A stretch of 57,924 nucleotides of DNA from Acidobacteriaceae bacterium (GCA_003152695.1 PMAT01000036.1:56372-114295), one strand, 5' to 3'. Counted from the stretch's first letter, positions 8,291-18,371 are shown. The notes: a model not told the origin generated them from the letters alone. Translations and numbers: made by a program.

Positions 8291-9424
8291 GTGGCGGCCA
8301 CGCCCATCCGCAAAACTGCTTTGAATGCTGTCCATCGCCAGATGGGCGCGAAAATGGTCGATTTCAACGGCTGGGACATGCCGGTGGAATATCCTCCCGT
8401 GGGCGGGCTGATGAAGGAACACCTGGCGGTCCGCAACGGAGTGGGAGTTTTCGATGTCAGCCACATGGGCGATATCCGCATCGCGGGGCCGCAGGCGCTC
8501 GCCGCCGTGCAGCACATCACCATGAACGACGCCGCGGGGATGGCGATCGGCCAATGCCGGTATTCGGCCATGCTCTACCCGCAGGGGACATTCGTCGATG
8601 ACGTGATTGTGCATCGTATGGGCGAGGACGATTACATGCTGGTGATCAACGCCGGCACACGCGAGAAGGACGTTAACTGGGTCACCCAGAACACCCGCCA
8701 GTTCGACTGCAAGGCCGAGAACCTGAGCGACAACTATACCCAGATCGCGATTCAGGGACCGAAGGGCGTAAACACGCTGCAGAAGCTGACCGATGCGGAC
8801 CTGTCGCAGGTGAAGTTCTATTGGTTCACGCATGGCACGGTTTGCGGGCTGCCGAACATCTTGATTGCGCGGACCGGTTACACCGCCGAAGATGGCTTCG
8901 AGATTTACGTTCCCACCGACGAGCCGACCAGCGCCCGCGTTTGGTACGCCGTGATGGACGCGGGCAAGGAATTCGGCATCGTTCCTTGCGGGCTGGGCGC
9001 GCGCAATACGCTTCGCCTGGAGGGCAGACTGCCGCTCTACGGGCATGAGATCTCCGACACGATCAATGTGTGGGAGGCCGGTCTGGAGCGCTTCCTCAAG
9101 ATGGAGAAGGGCGACTTCACCGGCCGCGCGGCGCTGGAGCGCGCGAAGGCCGACGGTATCAAGCGCACCCTGGTTGGGCTGGAGTCGGTGGACCGCGGCA
9201 TTCCGCGCGACGGCTACAAAGTGCTCGATCTGAATGGCAAGGAGATCGGCTACGTCACCAGCGGTTCGTACGCGCCGTTCCTGAAGAAGAACATCGCGCT
9301 GGCCTACGTGCCCCTCGAGCACTCCGCCATCGGTAGCGAAGTGGCCGTGGAAATCCGCAACCAGCCGGTAAAGTGCAAGGTGATTCCGACGCCGTTTTAC
9401 AAGCGTCCCAAGAAGCAGGCGTGA
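8291..9424 (+). CDS. gcvT: glycine cleavage system T protein (aminomethyltransferase)
   Basis: Takes the aminomethyl group from the lipoyl arm of GcvH, transfers the one-carbon unit to tetrahydrofolate and releases ammonia. 377 residues from GTG 8291, which gives the family N-terminus (AATPIRKTALNAVHRQMGAKMVDF). An ATG 84 bases upstream would add a 28-residue leader unlike the family. Visible motifs are FNGWDMPVEYP, the segment with the catalytic Asp (GTFVDDVIVHR) and RTGYTAEDGFEI. The segment GARNTLRLEG has Asn where Asp is usual. It is the first gene of the glycine-cleavage group and is divergent from kdpA. I saw no convincing glycine riboswitch in the 170 bases before it. Confidence 0.95.
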   Translation: MAATPIRKTALNAVHRQMGAKMVDFNGWDMPVEYPPVGGLMKEHLAVRNGVGVFDVSHMGDIRIAGPQALAAVQHITMNDAAGMAIGQCRYSAMLYPQGTFVDDVIVHRMGEDDYMLVINAGTREKDVNWVTQNTRQFDCKAENLSDNYTQIAIQGPKGVNTLQKLTDADLSQVKFYWFTHGTVCGLPNILIARTGYTAEDGFEIYVPTDEPTSARVWYAVMDAGKEFGIVPCGLGARNTLRLEGRLPLYGHEISDTINVWEAGLERFLKMEKGDFTGRAALERAKADGIKRTLVGLESVDRGIPRDGYKVLDLNGKEIGYVTSGSYAPFLKKNIALAYVPLEHSAIGSEVAVEIRNQPVKCKVIPTPFYKRPKKQA

Positions 9425-9458
9425 AAGAAGAAGCAGGCGTGACAAGAATGGAGGGCCG

Positions 9459-9962
9459 GTGCTGATCAGCGAATTGTTGTTGCCGGAATTTGATGAAGAA
9501 ATGAAGAAGACGCGGACGACGTTGGAACGCATTCCAGCCGACAAGCGGGATTTCGCGCCTCACCCCAGGTCTATGCCGCTGGGCAAGCTCGCGCCCCACG
9601 TAGCTCAACTCGCCAGCTTCGGCCTCATCATCTTGACGACTCCCGAGTTGGACTTTGCAACGGCCAATTTCAAGCCTGTGCCGTTTGAATCGGCAGCCCA
9701 ACTGGTCAAGGTTCTCGAGGAAGGCGCAGCGCAGACACGGAGCGCCCTTCTCGGCACGCCTGATTATGCGTGGGAGCAGAACTGGAAGCTTCTGATGCAG
9801 GGCAAGAGCATCTTCGACGGTTCGCGTTTCCTGGCGTACCGCCAAATGTTTATCAACCACATTGTGCATCACCGGGCGCAACTCGGAGTTTATCTGCGCC
9901 TGAATGAGGCAAAAGTTCCGGCCATTTATGGGCCTTCGGCGGACGAGACGCGTGGCTTCTAG
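9459..9962 (+). CDS. DinB-family protein
   Basis: A 167-residue four-helix-bundle protein of the DinB/YfiT superfamily. The metal-binding His triad is visible as H47 (LAPHVAQL) and the H134-x3-H138 pair (NHIVHHRAQL). Members are usually thiol-dependent S-transferases or have unknown function. The start is GTG 9459, preceded closely by GGAGG. It sits 34 bases after gcvT and about 115 before gcvH in the same direction, so it is probably co-transcribed with the glycine cleavage genes although DinB proteins are not part of that pathway. Confidence 0.82.
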   Translation: MLISELLLPEFDEEMKKTRTTLERIPADKRDFAPHPRSMPLGKLAPHVAQLASFGLIILTTPELDFATANFKPVPFESAAQLVKVLEEGAAQTRSALLGTPDYAWEQNWKLLMQGKSIFDGSRFLAYRQMFINHIVHHRAQLGVYLRLNEAKVPAIYGPSADETRGF

Positions 9963-10077
9963 GTGTACGGGTCCCGTCCGGTTTCGCAAGAAGCAGTCGC
10001 TGGAATAGAGGAAGAAGATCTAATTCGCATTGAAATTTTCGCCCGTGCAGGCGCGCAGTGCTGAGGAGGCAATTCAT

Positions 10078-10467
10078 ATGGCTTATCCCGTGGACTACAG
10101 GTACACCAAAGAACATGAGTGGCTGAAGGTGGAAGGCAACACCGGAACCATCGGCATTACCGATCACGCGCAGGAATCGCTGGGCGACATCGTGTTTGTG
10201 GAGTTGCCGAAGGTGGGGAGCGAGCTCACCGCCGGCAAGACCTTAGGCACGGTCGAATCGGTGAAAGCGGTTTCGGATATCTTTGCGCCGGTTTCCGGGA
10301 CCGTGACCGAAGTGAATGAAGCTCTCAATACTTCGCCCGAGCAGGTGAACAAAGACGCTCACGGAGCGTGGATGGTCAAACTGAAGCTGAAGGACCCGAG
10401 CGAGGCGAGCCGGTTGCTGTCAGCCGCCGATTACGAGAAGTACGTCGCCGCCGAGGGCGGGCACTGA
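10078..10467 (+). CDS. gcvH: glycine cleavage system H protein
   Basis: Lipoyl carrier that shuttles the aminomethyl intermediate between the P, T and L proteins. 129 residues. The lipoylated lysine is K63 within TVESVKAVSD, in the expected hairpin. The N-terminus YRYTKEHEWLKVEG is typical. GAGGAGG stands 8 bases before the ATG at 10078, which decides this start over an in-frame upstream ATG at 10030. Followed by an intergenic repeat and gcvPA. Confidence 0.96.
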   Translation: MAYPVDYRYTKEHEWLKVEGNTGTIGITDHAQESLGDIVFVELPKVGSELTAGKTLGTVESVKAVSDIFAPVSGTVTEVNEALNTSPEQVNKDAHGAWMVKLKLKDPSEASRLLSAADYEKYVAAEGGH

Positions 10468-10500
10468 CCATCAACGGAGAGTCCCGCGGGGACGGCACAA

Positions 10501-10548
10501 AGCAGGTCCCTCGACTCGCCCGCCGCGGCGACCTCGCTCGGGATGACA
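10501..10548. repeat. dispersed TCATCCCGAGCGA/GTCGAGGGACC element, copy 1
   Basis: Reads AGCAGGTCCCTCGACTCG ... GCTCGGGATGACA on the plus strand, i.e. the element in reverse orientation, with a GCCGCGGC palindrome in its centre. It lies between gcvH and gcvPA. The same ends recur near 18.5, 20.4, 25.6, 32.9, 33.0 and 48.4 kb. Confidence 0.75.
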
Positions 10549-10663
10549 ATTCTGATAAGTCGATGACAGTCTGATGTATCGCAATTAATTTGCCGGCCAA
10601 AATTTCTATGCAGTTGGCACTCTTCATTCATTATTTATTCGCCCAGGAAAGCTACAGGTACCC

Positions 10664-11992
10664 ATGCGCTATCTTCCTAAGTCTGAATCCGATCGCGAGG
10701 TCATGCTGCGCCAGATCGGCGTCAAGTCCATCGACGATCTGTTTGCCGCCATTCCACCCGAGTATCGTCTGAAAGGCGATCTAAAGATTCCTCGCGCCTA
10801 CGCGGAAAGCGAAATCGTGGAGTTCTTCCGCGATTGCGCTACCGGGAGCGCGCAAGGTTACGCCACGTTCCTTGGCGCGGGCGCGTACTCACACTACCGT
10901 CCGGTGGTCATCGACTCACTGGTTTCGCGCGGCGAGTTCTTCACCGCCTATACGCCCTATCAGCCCGAGATCGCCCAGGGGACGCTGCAATCCATCTTTG
11001 AATTTCAGTCGATGATTTGCGAGCTGACCGGCATGGACGTGGCCAACGCCTCCATGTACGACGGCTCGACCGGCGCCGCCGAGGCGCTGATGATGGCTGC
11101 GCGCCTGACCGGCCGGCACAAATCGGTGGTCGCCACCAGCGTGCATCCCGAGTATCGCGAGGTCATCGCTACTTACGCGCGCTATCAGGGTATGCCGATC
11201 TCGACCGTCGCTTACGGGAAGAATGGACGGGTTGACCTGGACGCCCTCGAGAAAGGCATCGACAACGAAACCGCCGGCGTGTTGATCCAGTCGCCAAACT
11301 TCTTCGGCACTATCGAAGATGTTGCGGCGATCGCCGACCTCGTGCACAAGAAGGGAGCACTGCTGATTGTCTCCATCGCGGAAGCGGTTTCGCTGGGCAT
11401 CGTCAAGCCTCCGGTTGAAGCCGATATCGTGAGTATGGAAGCGCAGTCGTTCGGCGTGCCACTGGGATTCGGCGGCCCTTACTGCGGGGTGATGGCCACG
11501 AAAGACAAGTTTGTGCGCCAGATGCCGGGGCGGCTGGTCGGCCAGACCTTGGACCGCAACGGCAAGCGCGGGTTCGTGCTGACGCTCTCGACGCGCGAGC
11601 AGCACATCCGCCGCGAGAAGGCGACCTCGAACATCTGCACCAACCAGGCGCTGGTTGCGCTGATGTGCAGCATCTTCATGACCGTCTATGGCCGCGAGGG
11701 ACTGAAGGACTTGGCCAAGCAAAACCTCGCCAAGGCGCATTATGCCGCAGGCGAGTTCAAGAAGGCCGGGGCAACCCTGCTGTTCGACGGCGCGCCGCGA
11801 TTCAACGAGTTTGTCATCCTGACGAAAACTGATCCTTACGCTATCAACGACAAGCTGCTGGGACAGCGAATTATCGGGGGCTTCCCGCTGAAGAAGTTTT
11901 ATCCCGACTTGGGGAACGCCTCGCTGTGGTGCTGTACGGAGACCACGGCCAAGGCATCGATCGACGCGGCTGCGAAGGAGGTGGCGCTGTGA
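10664..11992 (+). CDS. gcvPA: glycine dehydrogenase (decarboxylating) subunit 1
   Basis: N-terminal-half subunit of the split P protein, which decarboxylates glycine and loads the aminomethyl group on GcvH. 442 residues, normal for the two-subunit form. Characteristic stretches are [46 protein letters not shown] and [12 protein letters not shown]. It lacks the PLP-binding lysine, which is in gcvPB. Its stop overlaps the GTG start of gcvPB, so the two subunits are translationally coupled. Confidence 0.96.
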   Translation: MRYLPKSESDREVMLRQIGVKSIDDLFAAIPPEYRLKGDLKIPRAYAESEIVEFFRDCATGSAQGYATFLGAGAYSHYRPVVIDSLVSRGEFFTAYTPYQPEIAQGTLQSIFEFQSMICELTGMDVANASMYDGSTGAAEALMMAARLTGRHKSVVATSVHPEYREVIATYARYQGMPISTVAYGKNGRVDLDALEKGIDNETAGVLIQSPNFFGTIEDVAAIADLVHKKGALLIVSIAEAVSLGIVKPPVEADIVSMEAQSFGVPLGFGGPYCGVMATKDKFVRQMPGRLVGQTLDRNGKRGFVLTLSTREQHIRREKATSNICTNQALVALMCSIFMTVYGREGLKDLAKQNLAKAHYAAGEFKKAGATLLFDGAPRFNEFVILTKTDPYAINDKLLGQRIIGGFPLKKFYPDLGNASLWCCTETTAKASIDAAAKEVAL

Positions 11993-13494
11993 ATAAGAAG
12001 ATCCGCAAGGCTACCACCCACATCAGCCAGAACGAAGTGCTGCTGTTCGAACGGTCGTCGGCAGGCAAGAAGGCGTATGAGTTGCCGCCGCTCGATGTGC
12101 CCGAGGTCGATCCCGCAACGTTGCTGGGCGCGCAGGCGCGCCAGGACCTGGGCCACATGCCCGAGGTGAGCGAGGTCGAGATCATCCGCCACTTCACCCG
12201 CCTATCCACGTGGAACTATGCCGTGGACCATGGCATGTATCCGCTGGGCTCCTGCACTATGAAGTACAACCCGCGGGTGAACGAGGTGGTGGCGCGATTG
12301 ACCGGGTTGGCCGAGGCGCATCCCTATCAGCCGGAGCGCATTTCACAGGGCGCGCTGCGCATCCTGAAGATGCTGAGCGAGCAGCTTATCGAAATCACCG
12401 GCATGGATGCGATCACGTTGCAACCTGCAGCCGGGGCGCACGGCGAGCTGACCGGAATTCTGCTGGTGCGCGCGTATCTGGAATCGCTGGGCAATCCGCG
12501 CAAAAAGGTCCTGATCCCCGATTCGGCGCACGGCACCAATCCGGCGACGGCAGCGATGGCAGGCTATGCGGTCGAGAACCTCAAGTCGAATGCCGCCGGC
12601 ATGGTGGACATCGCCTCGCTGGTGGCCCAGGTGAACGAAGACGTAGCCGCGCTGATGCTGACCAACCCCAACACTCTGGGCGTGTTCGAGCAGGAGATTC
12701 ACAAGATTGCGGAAGTGCTGCACGCCAAGGGCGCGCTGCTGTACATGGACGGCGCCAACATGAACGCGCTGGTCGGCAAGACGCGTCCCGGCGACTTCGG
12801 CGTCGACGTGATGCACCTGAACCTGCACAAGACCTTCTCGACGCCGCACGGCGGAGGCGGACCGGGTTCAGGCCCGGTGGCGTGCAAGAAGATTCTCGAA
12901 CCCTTTTTGCCTTCTCCGGTGGTTGTCACCAAGCCGGATGGCACGTTGGGTTTCGACTACAACCGGCCCAAGTCCCTCGGACGCGTGCGCATGTTCTACG
13001 GCAACTTCGGGATGCACATCCGCGCGCTGGCGTACATCATGGCCAACGGTCCCGACGGCTTGCGGCAGACGACCGAAGACGCGGTGCTCAACGCCAACTA
13101 CATCCGCAAGGGGCTGGAAGGCGCTTACGATCTGCCGTACAAGACCCCGACCATGCACGAGGTGGTGTTCAGCGACCACATCCAGTCGCAAAAGGGGATT
13201 AAGACCGGGGACATCGCCAAGCGGCTGATTGACTACGGCTTCCATCCCTACACCGTCAGCTTCCCGCTGGTCGTGCACGGAGCAATCATGATCGAGCCGA
13301 CGGAGAGTGAGTCGAAAGAATCGTGCGATATGTTCGTTGAAGCGATGAAGGACATCGCCGAGGAGGTCGAGGAGCATCCGGAGTTTGTCCTCGAAGCTCC
13401 CCACAACACCCGCATCTCGCGTCTGGATGAGACCATGGCGGCGCGCAAGCCGATCCTGCGCTGGAAGCCGCAGAGCGAGGCGGCAGGGAAGTAG
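11989..13494 (+). CDS. gcvPB: glycine dehydrogenase (decarboxylating) subunit 2
   Basis: PLP-carrying subunit of the split glycine decarboxylase, 501 residues. The PLP lysine is K281 in [17 protein letters not shown]. The start is GTG 11989, overlapping the TGA of gcvPA (GTGA), with AAGGAGG 7 bases upstream. A longer frame opening at ATG 11926 lies inside gcvPA and gives a leader unlike the family, so it was not used. Together with gcvT, gcvH and gcvPA it forms a set lacking only the general lipoamide dehydrogenase. Confidence 0.96.
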   Translation: MNKKIRKATTHISQNEVLLFERSSAGKKAYELPPLDVPEVDPATLLGAQARQDLGHMPEVSEVEIIRHFTRLSTWNYAVDHGMYPLGSCTMKYNPRVNEVVARLTGLAEAHPYQPERISQGALRILKMLSEQLIEITGMDAITLQPAAGAHGELTGILLVRAYLESLGNPRKKVLIPDSAHGTNPATAAMAGYAVENLKSNAAGMVDIASLVAQVNEDVAALMLTNPNTLGVFEQEIHKIAEVLHAKGALLYMDGANMNALVGKTRPGDFGVDVMHLNLHKTFSTPHGGGGPGSGPVACKKILEPFLPSPVVVTKPDGTLGFDYNRPKSLGRVRMFYGNFGMHIRALAYIMANGPDGLRQTTEDAVLNANYIRKGLEGAYDLPYKTPTMHEVVFSDHIQSQKGIKTGDIAKRLIDYGFHPYTVSFPLVVHGAIMIEPTESESKESCDMFVEAMKDIAEEVEEHPEFVLEAPHNTRISRLDETMAARKPILRWKPQSEAAGK

Positions 13495-13501
13495 CTCTTT
13501 C

Positions 13502-13563
13502 ACCACAGAGGCACAGAGACACAGAGTTGTGGAAACAAGAATTCCCCCCCATGTTCTCTGTGC
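13502..13563. repeat. inverted repeat with CACAGAG motif between gcvPB and DUF420 gene
   Basis: ACCACAGAGGCACAGAGACA is followed by a complementary arm: GCACAGAGA (13511-13519) pairs with TCTCTGTGC (13555-13563). It lies between two convergent genes. There is no T run after it, so termination is possible but not shown. Confidence 0.45.
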
Positions 13564-13613
13564 TGCCGTGTTGAAAACAAATATCTCCAACAAGCCATCG
13601 GGACAGGCTGCGC

Positions 13614-14048
13614 TTAACTCACAAAAATCTTGTACAGCATCAGGTAGATCACCACCCCGGTTACCGAGACGTACATCCAGATGGCGAAGGTGTATGGCGC
13701 GATGGCTTTGTGCCGCGCGAAATTGCCCTTCAGCGCGCGCGCAAGAGTGACGAGGATGAACGGCACAACCACCACGGCCAGGATGGTGTGCGAGATCAGG
13801 ATGGTGAAGTATAACGGCCGCGACGGCCCTTGACCCTGGAAATGGCTGATGCCGGCCCGCAGTACGAGATGATAGTAAAGGTACGAGATGAGAAACAGCG
13901 TGGAGGTGACGAACGCCGCGATCATCATCCGCTTGTGGGCTTGGCGGCGGCCGCGCTTGATGAAATAGAGCCCCGAGCCAATCAAAACGGCGCTGCTGCC
14001 GTTCAAGACAGCATTGAGGGCCGGATAGAAGGTCAGGCTTACTTGCAT
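13614..14048 (-). CDS. DUF420 membrane protein (cytochrome oxidase assembly-associated)
   Basis: A 144-residue integral membrane protein with about four hydrophobic segments and the DUF420 pattern: LNGSSAVLIGSGLYFIKRG, AHKRMMIAAF, HTILAVVVVPF and the C-terminal HKAIAPYTFAIWMYVSVTGVVIYLML (split here by description only). DUF420/CtaM-like proteins accompany heme-copper oxidase genes and are needed for oxidase maturation in some Gram-positives. The ATG at 14048 shares its A with the stop of the ABC permease (TGATG), so the two are coupled. A longer upstream frame overlaps the permease and was rejected. Confidence 0.85.
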   Translation of the reverse strand: MQVSLTFYPALNAVLNGSSAVLIGSGLYFIKRGRRQAHKRMMIAAFVTSTLFLISYLYYHLVLRAGISHFQGQGPSRPLYFTILISHTILAVVVVPFILVTLARALKGNFARHKAIAPYTFAIWMYVSVTGVVIYLMLYKIFVS

Positions 14049-14881
14049 CAGGCTACAGGCTTGGTGGTGCGGCGGTTGGCCACCAGGAACGAGAAGGCGA
14101 ACATGACTAAGGTGAATAGGGCCAGCACTGCAAAGTTGGCGGCGAGTGAAAGACCAGTCGAGGCCGATCCGGGAAAGAGCAGCGAGCGCAATGCCTCGGT
14201 GCCGTAGGTCAACGGGTTGATGCGCATCAGCAGACGAATCCAGATGGACGCGCCGGAGAGCGGAAACAACGATCCCGATAGCAGCCACAGCGGAATGAGA
14301 AACAGGTTGATGACGGCGTGAAACCCAGCGGTTGAATCCATGGGCCACGCGATGATGAAGCCCAGCGCGGTCAGCGAAAACGCCACCAGGAAGATGGCCA
14401 GCACGGTCAGTCCAAAACTGGCGAGCGTGAAATGCACGCCCAGCGCGGGAGCGAAGACCAGGAAGATGAGGCCTTGCGCGGTCGCCAGGGTTGCGCCGCC
14501 AAGCACCTTGCCCAGCACGATGACGGAGCGGCTTACCGGCGCCACCAGCACGGAGAGCAGGAAGCCTTCCTTGCGGTCCTCAATCACCGACATCATGGTG
14601 AAGATGGCGGTGAAGAGCACGATCATGATGAGAGCGCCGGGAAAGAAATAGTCGAGATAATGTTGGCCACCGGCCGCTCCGTTGGAGCGAAACGAGGTGC
14701 CGAAGCCCGAGCCAATCACAAGCCAGAAGAGCAGCGGCGAAGCGATGACGCCCACCACACGCGCGCGTTGGCGGTAGAAGCGCACGATTTCGCGCCACCA
14801 CAGCGAAAACGATGGCAGCAGCAAGCCGGCGTTGCTGCTGGACGTGGTCGCGGGAAGGGCGGTAGTTTGGGTAGTTGCCAT
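14048..14881 (-). CDS. ABC-2 type transporter permease
   Basis: A 277-residue permease with six hydrophobic segments. The ABC-2 features are SLWWREIVRFYRQRARV at the N-terminus, SVIEDRKEGFLLSVLVAPVSR in the cytoplasmic loop, and GSLFPLSGASIWIRLLMRINPLTY near the end. It is the likely partner of the ATPase at 17361-18371. In related genomes such a pair accompanies ctaA/ctaB and oxidase genes, but its substrate is not established. Here a plus-strand gene separates permease and ATPase. Confidence 0.9.
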   Translation of the reverse strand: MATTQTTALPATTSSSNAGLLLPSFSLWWREIVRFYRQRARVVGVIASPLLFWLVIGSGFGTSFRSNGAAGGQHYLDYFFPGALIMIVLFTAIFTMMSVIEDRKEGFLLSVLVAPVSRSVIVLGKVLGGATLATAQGLIFLVFAPALGVHFTLASFGLTVLAIFLVAFSLTALGFIIAWPMDSTAGFHAVINLFLIPLWLLSGSLFPLSGASIWIRLLMRINPLTYGTEALRSLLFPGSASTGLSLAANFAVLALFTLVMFAFSFLVANRRTTKPVA

Positions 14882-15012
14882 GAACGGGTTTCAGGGCCTG
14901 CAAGAAAATCAAACGTGACGTTCAATCACAGTCAGGCGATCTGCAGGAAACCCTATTCTAACAGGAGTATTTTGCAATCTTCTCTATGCTACGATGACTG
15001 GCAACTAAGCGC

Positions 15013-17331
15013 ATGAGTGCCCCAGTCGCAGCAGTGAACTTGACCACGGCAGATACCTCGACGTCGGGTACTCCTCGACTCGACCGGCGCTTGTTCCTGA
15101 TTGTCGCCGCCATAGCCCTCATGTATGCGTTCTTAGCCGGCCTGCGCACGGTTTCCGATTTCGACCTGGGCTGGCAGTTGGCGACGGGACGCTGGATTGT
15201 CCAACATCACCACATCTCTTCGACGGATGTTTTCTCCTACACCGCGCAAGGACAGCCCTGGATTTATCCGGTCGGCTCCGGGCTGGTGCTGTATGCCGCT
15301 TATCTGCTCGGCGGCTATGACTTGATCTCGTGGCTTGGCGCTCTGGCATGTGTTGCCACAGTCGCGTTGCTGTTGCGGCGAGGTTCCGCGGTCAGCGCCG
15401 GAATAGCCATCCTTGCGGTGCCGATCATCGCCTGGCGCACCACGCCGCGCGCCGACATGTTTACCGTCGTGTTGTTCGCAGCGTTTCTGTCTTTGCTTTG
15501 GGAGAACTATCAAACTGGCCAGGCGCGCCTGTGGTTGTTGCCTCTGCTGATGGTGGCGTGGGTCAATCTGCACTTCGGTTTTGCCGCAGGCCTGGCTCTG
15601 ATACTCGCCTATGTGGGTGTCGAGCTGTCGGAAACAATTTTCGGTGAAGTCCGCCGGCGCGCCGCCCTGCAGCGACTTCGGCGCGCATGGGGATGGCTGG
15701 CAGCGACGGCACTGGTAACGCTGGCAAATCCTTGGGGCTGGGGGATGTATCGGGCGCTGATGCGGCAACAGCGCGCGGCCGGGCAACAGCAGCTGAATAT
15801 CGGCGAATGGAGCAGTGTGCCTGTGACTTGGACCGCCTTCAGCACTGCGCTTTCGTTGAGACAGACCCAAGGCGCGATCTATCTGCTGTTGGCTATCGCG
15901 GTCATTGCTGCTGGGCTGGCTTTGCGGAGGCGTCAGTTGGGGGCGGCAATCCTGCTGCTCGTGGCAACCTATCCGCCGGTCCATCACGTTCGCATGGGAG
16001 CCGTATTTGCCTGCGTGGTGGTCGTTGTCGGCGGGCCTGTTCTGGCTGCGGCGATCGTCGAATTTGGCGGGAAAATTAGGCTGGCGCCGATGCGTCCCAT
16101 CATCGCATGGGCCGCGGTTTGCTTGCTGGCGGCGCTTGCTTTGCTGCGCTCTTTCGACCTGGTCACCAACCGTCACTATGTTCGAGTTGTGGATGAATCG
16201 ACATTCGGCGCCGGGTTGGGCTGGTGGTTTCCGGAACGCGCGGCAGAGTTCATCGAGCGCGAGAATCTGCCCGGAGAAATTTTTAACACCTACGACGAAG
16301 GCAGCTATCTCACCTGGAAGCTCGGCCCAGAGCGGCGCGACTATATCGACGGCCGCGACACCCTCTTCGGAATCCCACGGATGCATCAAGCCGGCCAGTT
16401 GCTCCAGTTGTCGCCGGATTCCGAGACTTGGCGGCAGGAAGCAGACCGTTACAACATCAACACCATCATTCTTCCGCTGGCGCGCTTTGACGGCGTCCAG
16501 TTGGTGCAGCTCAAGGGCTTTTGCCACAGTCGCGACTGGCGTCCCGTTTATCTGGACGAAGTCTCCGCAGTCTTCGTGCGTCGTAAGCCCGAGACGGAAA
16601 GTCTGATTCAGCGCTTTCCCGTGGACTGCGCAACCGCGACTCTGCCGGTCGCTCCTCTCGATTATTCTGCCGCCGGTTCCTTCAATCAGTGGGCCAACGC
16701 CGCCAGCCTCCTGGCCGCTCTTGACCGCACTTCCGAGGCGCTCCTGGCAACCGACAGCGCACTTCAGGCTTTTCCCGACAGCCCCTTCGTGCACTGGCTT
16801 CGCGGCCATCTTCTCTACGCCATGGGGAACCCCTCCGAGGCCGAACAGGAATACCTTGCGGCTATCTCTCTGGAACCCAGCGAGGTTGCCTGGACCGCAC
16901 TGGCCAACTTGTACCAGCGAGAAGGGCGAATCCCCGAAACCATTCATGCCTGGCAACAAGCCGGCCAACTGTCGTCCCGGCCTGACTTGGCGCAGATCAA
17001 GCTGGCGCAATTTTATTTGCATATCCAGCAGCCGAAGCTGACCTTGCAGGCTCTCGACAAGGCGGTCCGCAGCGCTCCCGCTGACGCCGTTGCGGCAACC
17101 GGAGAAGGCTGCTTGCGATTCAATGTAGCGCAGGGTCGCGCGGCCGCCTGGACGGTCCTCGGCGACCTCACGCAGGCCACTTCCTTCCAGGAGGAGGCGA
17201 TCCAGCTTGCGCCGGAATCTGCCGATGCCTGGTCGCATCTGGCGAAACTGTACCAGCGGCAAGGACAGTTTGAAAACCAGTATCGGGCTGAAGAGCGCGC
17301 TGCAAAACTTGCGAAACCTCCCGGTCAATGA
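15013..17331 (+). CDS. multi-pass membrane protein with C-terminal TPRs
   Basis: 772 residues. Residues about 25-390 contain ten or more hydrophobic segments. The first large loop begins VSDFDLGWQLATGRWIVQHH; the acidic residue after the first membrane helix resembles GT-C glycosyltransferase-like folds. Residues about 390-540 form a soluble domain (FNTYDEGSYLTWKLG, DYIDGRDTLFG). Residues about 570-770 are tetratricopeptide repeats (ALQAFPDSPFVHWLRGHLLY, AIQLAPESADAWSHLAKLY). Similar proteins are common in Acidobacteriota without a known function; a lipid-linked sugar transferase is one possibility. It runs opposite to, and between, the ABC ATPase and permease genes of the oxidase assembly group. 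Confidence 0.75.
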   Translation: MSAPVAAVNLTTADTSTSGTPRLDRRLFLIVAAIALMYAFLAGLRTVSDFDLGWQLATGRWIVQHHHISSTDVFSYTAQGQPWIYPVGSGLVLYAAYLLGGYDLISWLGALACVATVALLLRRGSAVSAGIAILAVPIIAWRTTPRADMFTVVLFAAFLSLLWENYQTGQARLWLLPLLMVAWVNLHFGFAAGLALILAYVGVELSETIFGEVRRRAALQRLRRAWGWLAATALVTLANPWGWGMYRALMRQQRAAGQQQLNIGEWSSVPVTWTAFSTALSLRQTQGAIYLLLAIAVIAAGLALRRRQLGAAILLLVATYPPVHHVRMGAVFACVVVVVGGPVLAAAIVEFGGKIRLAPMRPIIAWAAVCLLAALALLRSFDLVTNRHYVRVVDESTFGAGLGWWFPERAAEFIERENLPGEIFNTYDEGSYLTWKLGPERRDYIDGRDTLFGIPRMHQAGQLLQLSPDSETWRQEADRYNINTIILPLARFDGVQLVQLKGFCHSRDWRPVYLDEVSAVFVRRKPETESLIQRFPVDCATATLPVAPLDYSAAGSFNQWANAASLLAALDRTSEALLATDSALQAFPDSPFVHWLRGHLLYAMGNPSEAEQEYLAAISLEPSEVAWTALANLYQREGRIPETIHAWQQAGQLSSRPDLAQIKLAQFYLHIQQPKLTLQALDKAVRSAPADAVAATGEGCLRFNVAQGRAAAWTVLGDLTQATSFQEEAIQLAPESADAWSHLAKLYQRQGQFENQYRAEERAAKLAKPPGQ

Positions 17332-17360
17332 TGGCGAACAAACCATTCTGAGTACGACGG

Positions 17361-18371
17361 CTATTTCGCGTCGGCTTTGCCGCTGCCGTCGTTTTCCTCA
17401 GTCCAGAAGCGGTGGCCGGTGCGGCGGATGAACACGTCTTCCAGGCTCGGCTTGTGCACCGAGACGCCTTCGATCTCGCCCGGAAATGCCTCGACCACAT
17501 CGGTAACGAAGCGATGTCCAGCCTCGATCTCCAGCCGCACCCGATGATCGAGCACCGTGGGATGTAATCCGAAGCGCTGCGCGATGCGTTGCGCCAGCGA
17601 ATCGGGCTGCTCCGACTCCAGCAGTATGACGTCGCCGCCGATCTCGCTCTTCAATTCGGCGGGCGTGCCCAACGCGACCACGCTGCCGTTGGCGTAAATC
17701 GCCAGCCGATCGCAGCCCTCGGCTTCTTCCATGAGATGAGTGGTGACCAGCACGGTCACGCGTTCTTCGTCGCGCAGAATGTGCAGGTACTGCCACAAAT
17801 CGCGGCGCGCGCCCGGATCGAGTCCGGTGGTGGGCTCGTCGAGCAGCAACACCGAAGGATGGTGCAGCAGTCCCTTGGCCAGTTCCAGCCGCCGCTGCAT
17901 GCCGCCGGAGAAGGTCTCCGCTTTTTCTTTGGCGCGGTCGCCGAGCCCAACCCGCTCCAGCATTTCGCGGACGCGCTTCTTGAGCGCCGCGCCGCGCAAG
18001 CCGTAAACATGGCCGATCAGCATCAGGTTCTCTTCCGCCGACAGCTTGATGTCGATGCTCTTCTCCTGGAAGACGACGCCAATCGAGCGGCGCACCAGGG
18101 CAGGCTCGCGCGCCACATCGTGGCCCATGATCAGGGCGCGTCCGCCCGAGGGCACCATCAGGGTCGAGAGAATGCGGAAGGTCGTGGTCTTGCCGCTGCC
18201 GTTGGGGCCGAGCAGCCCGAAAATCTCGGCGGCGCGCACGTCGAAGGAAACGCCGGCCAGCGCGGTCCGATCTCCATACTGGTGGCGGAGTTCCTGGAGT
18301 TGGATCACCGCCGCCGCAGTATCGCCAGCGTTGGTCACGGCCGGATGATCGATAGTTTCAGAAGTTGCCAT
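17361..18371 (-). CDS. ABC transporter ATP-binding protein
   Basis: Nucleotide-binding subunit, 336 residues. Walker A GPNGSGKT (55-62), signature FSGGMQ (154-159), Walker B LLLDEP (175-180) and the switch H212 (VTTHLM) are intact. The C-terminal extension of about 100 residues is of the DrrA/CcmA type seen with ABC-2 permeases. Presumed partner is the permease at 14048-14881. Its 3' end faces the 3' end of the TPR membrane gene. Confidence 0.92.
   Translation of the reverse strand: MATSETIDHPAVTNAGDTAAAVIQLQELRHQYGDRTALAGVSFDVRAAEIFGLLGPNGSGKTTTFRILSTLMVPSGGRALIMGHDVAREPALVRRSIGVVFQEKSIDIKLSAEENLMLIGHVYGLRGAALKKRVREMLERVGLGDRAKEKAETFSGGMQRRLELAKGLLHHPSVLLLDEPTTGLDPGARRDLWQYLHILRDEERVTVLVTTHLMEEAEGCDRLAIYANGSVVALGTPAELKSEIGGDVILLESEQPDSLAQRIAQRFGLHPTVLDHRVRLEIEAGHRFVTDVVEAFPGEIEGVSVHKPSLEDVFIRRTGHRFWTEENDGSGKADAK

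Noticed and set aside
8282-9544. 420-residue minus-strand frame
   Set aside because: Mirror of gcvT with no family resemblance.
15133-17346. 737-residue open frame on the minus strand
   Set aside because: Antisense to the membrane/TPR gene; composition biased to Gln, Arg, Gly and no domain. An effect of GC-rich codons.
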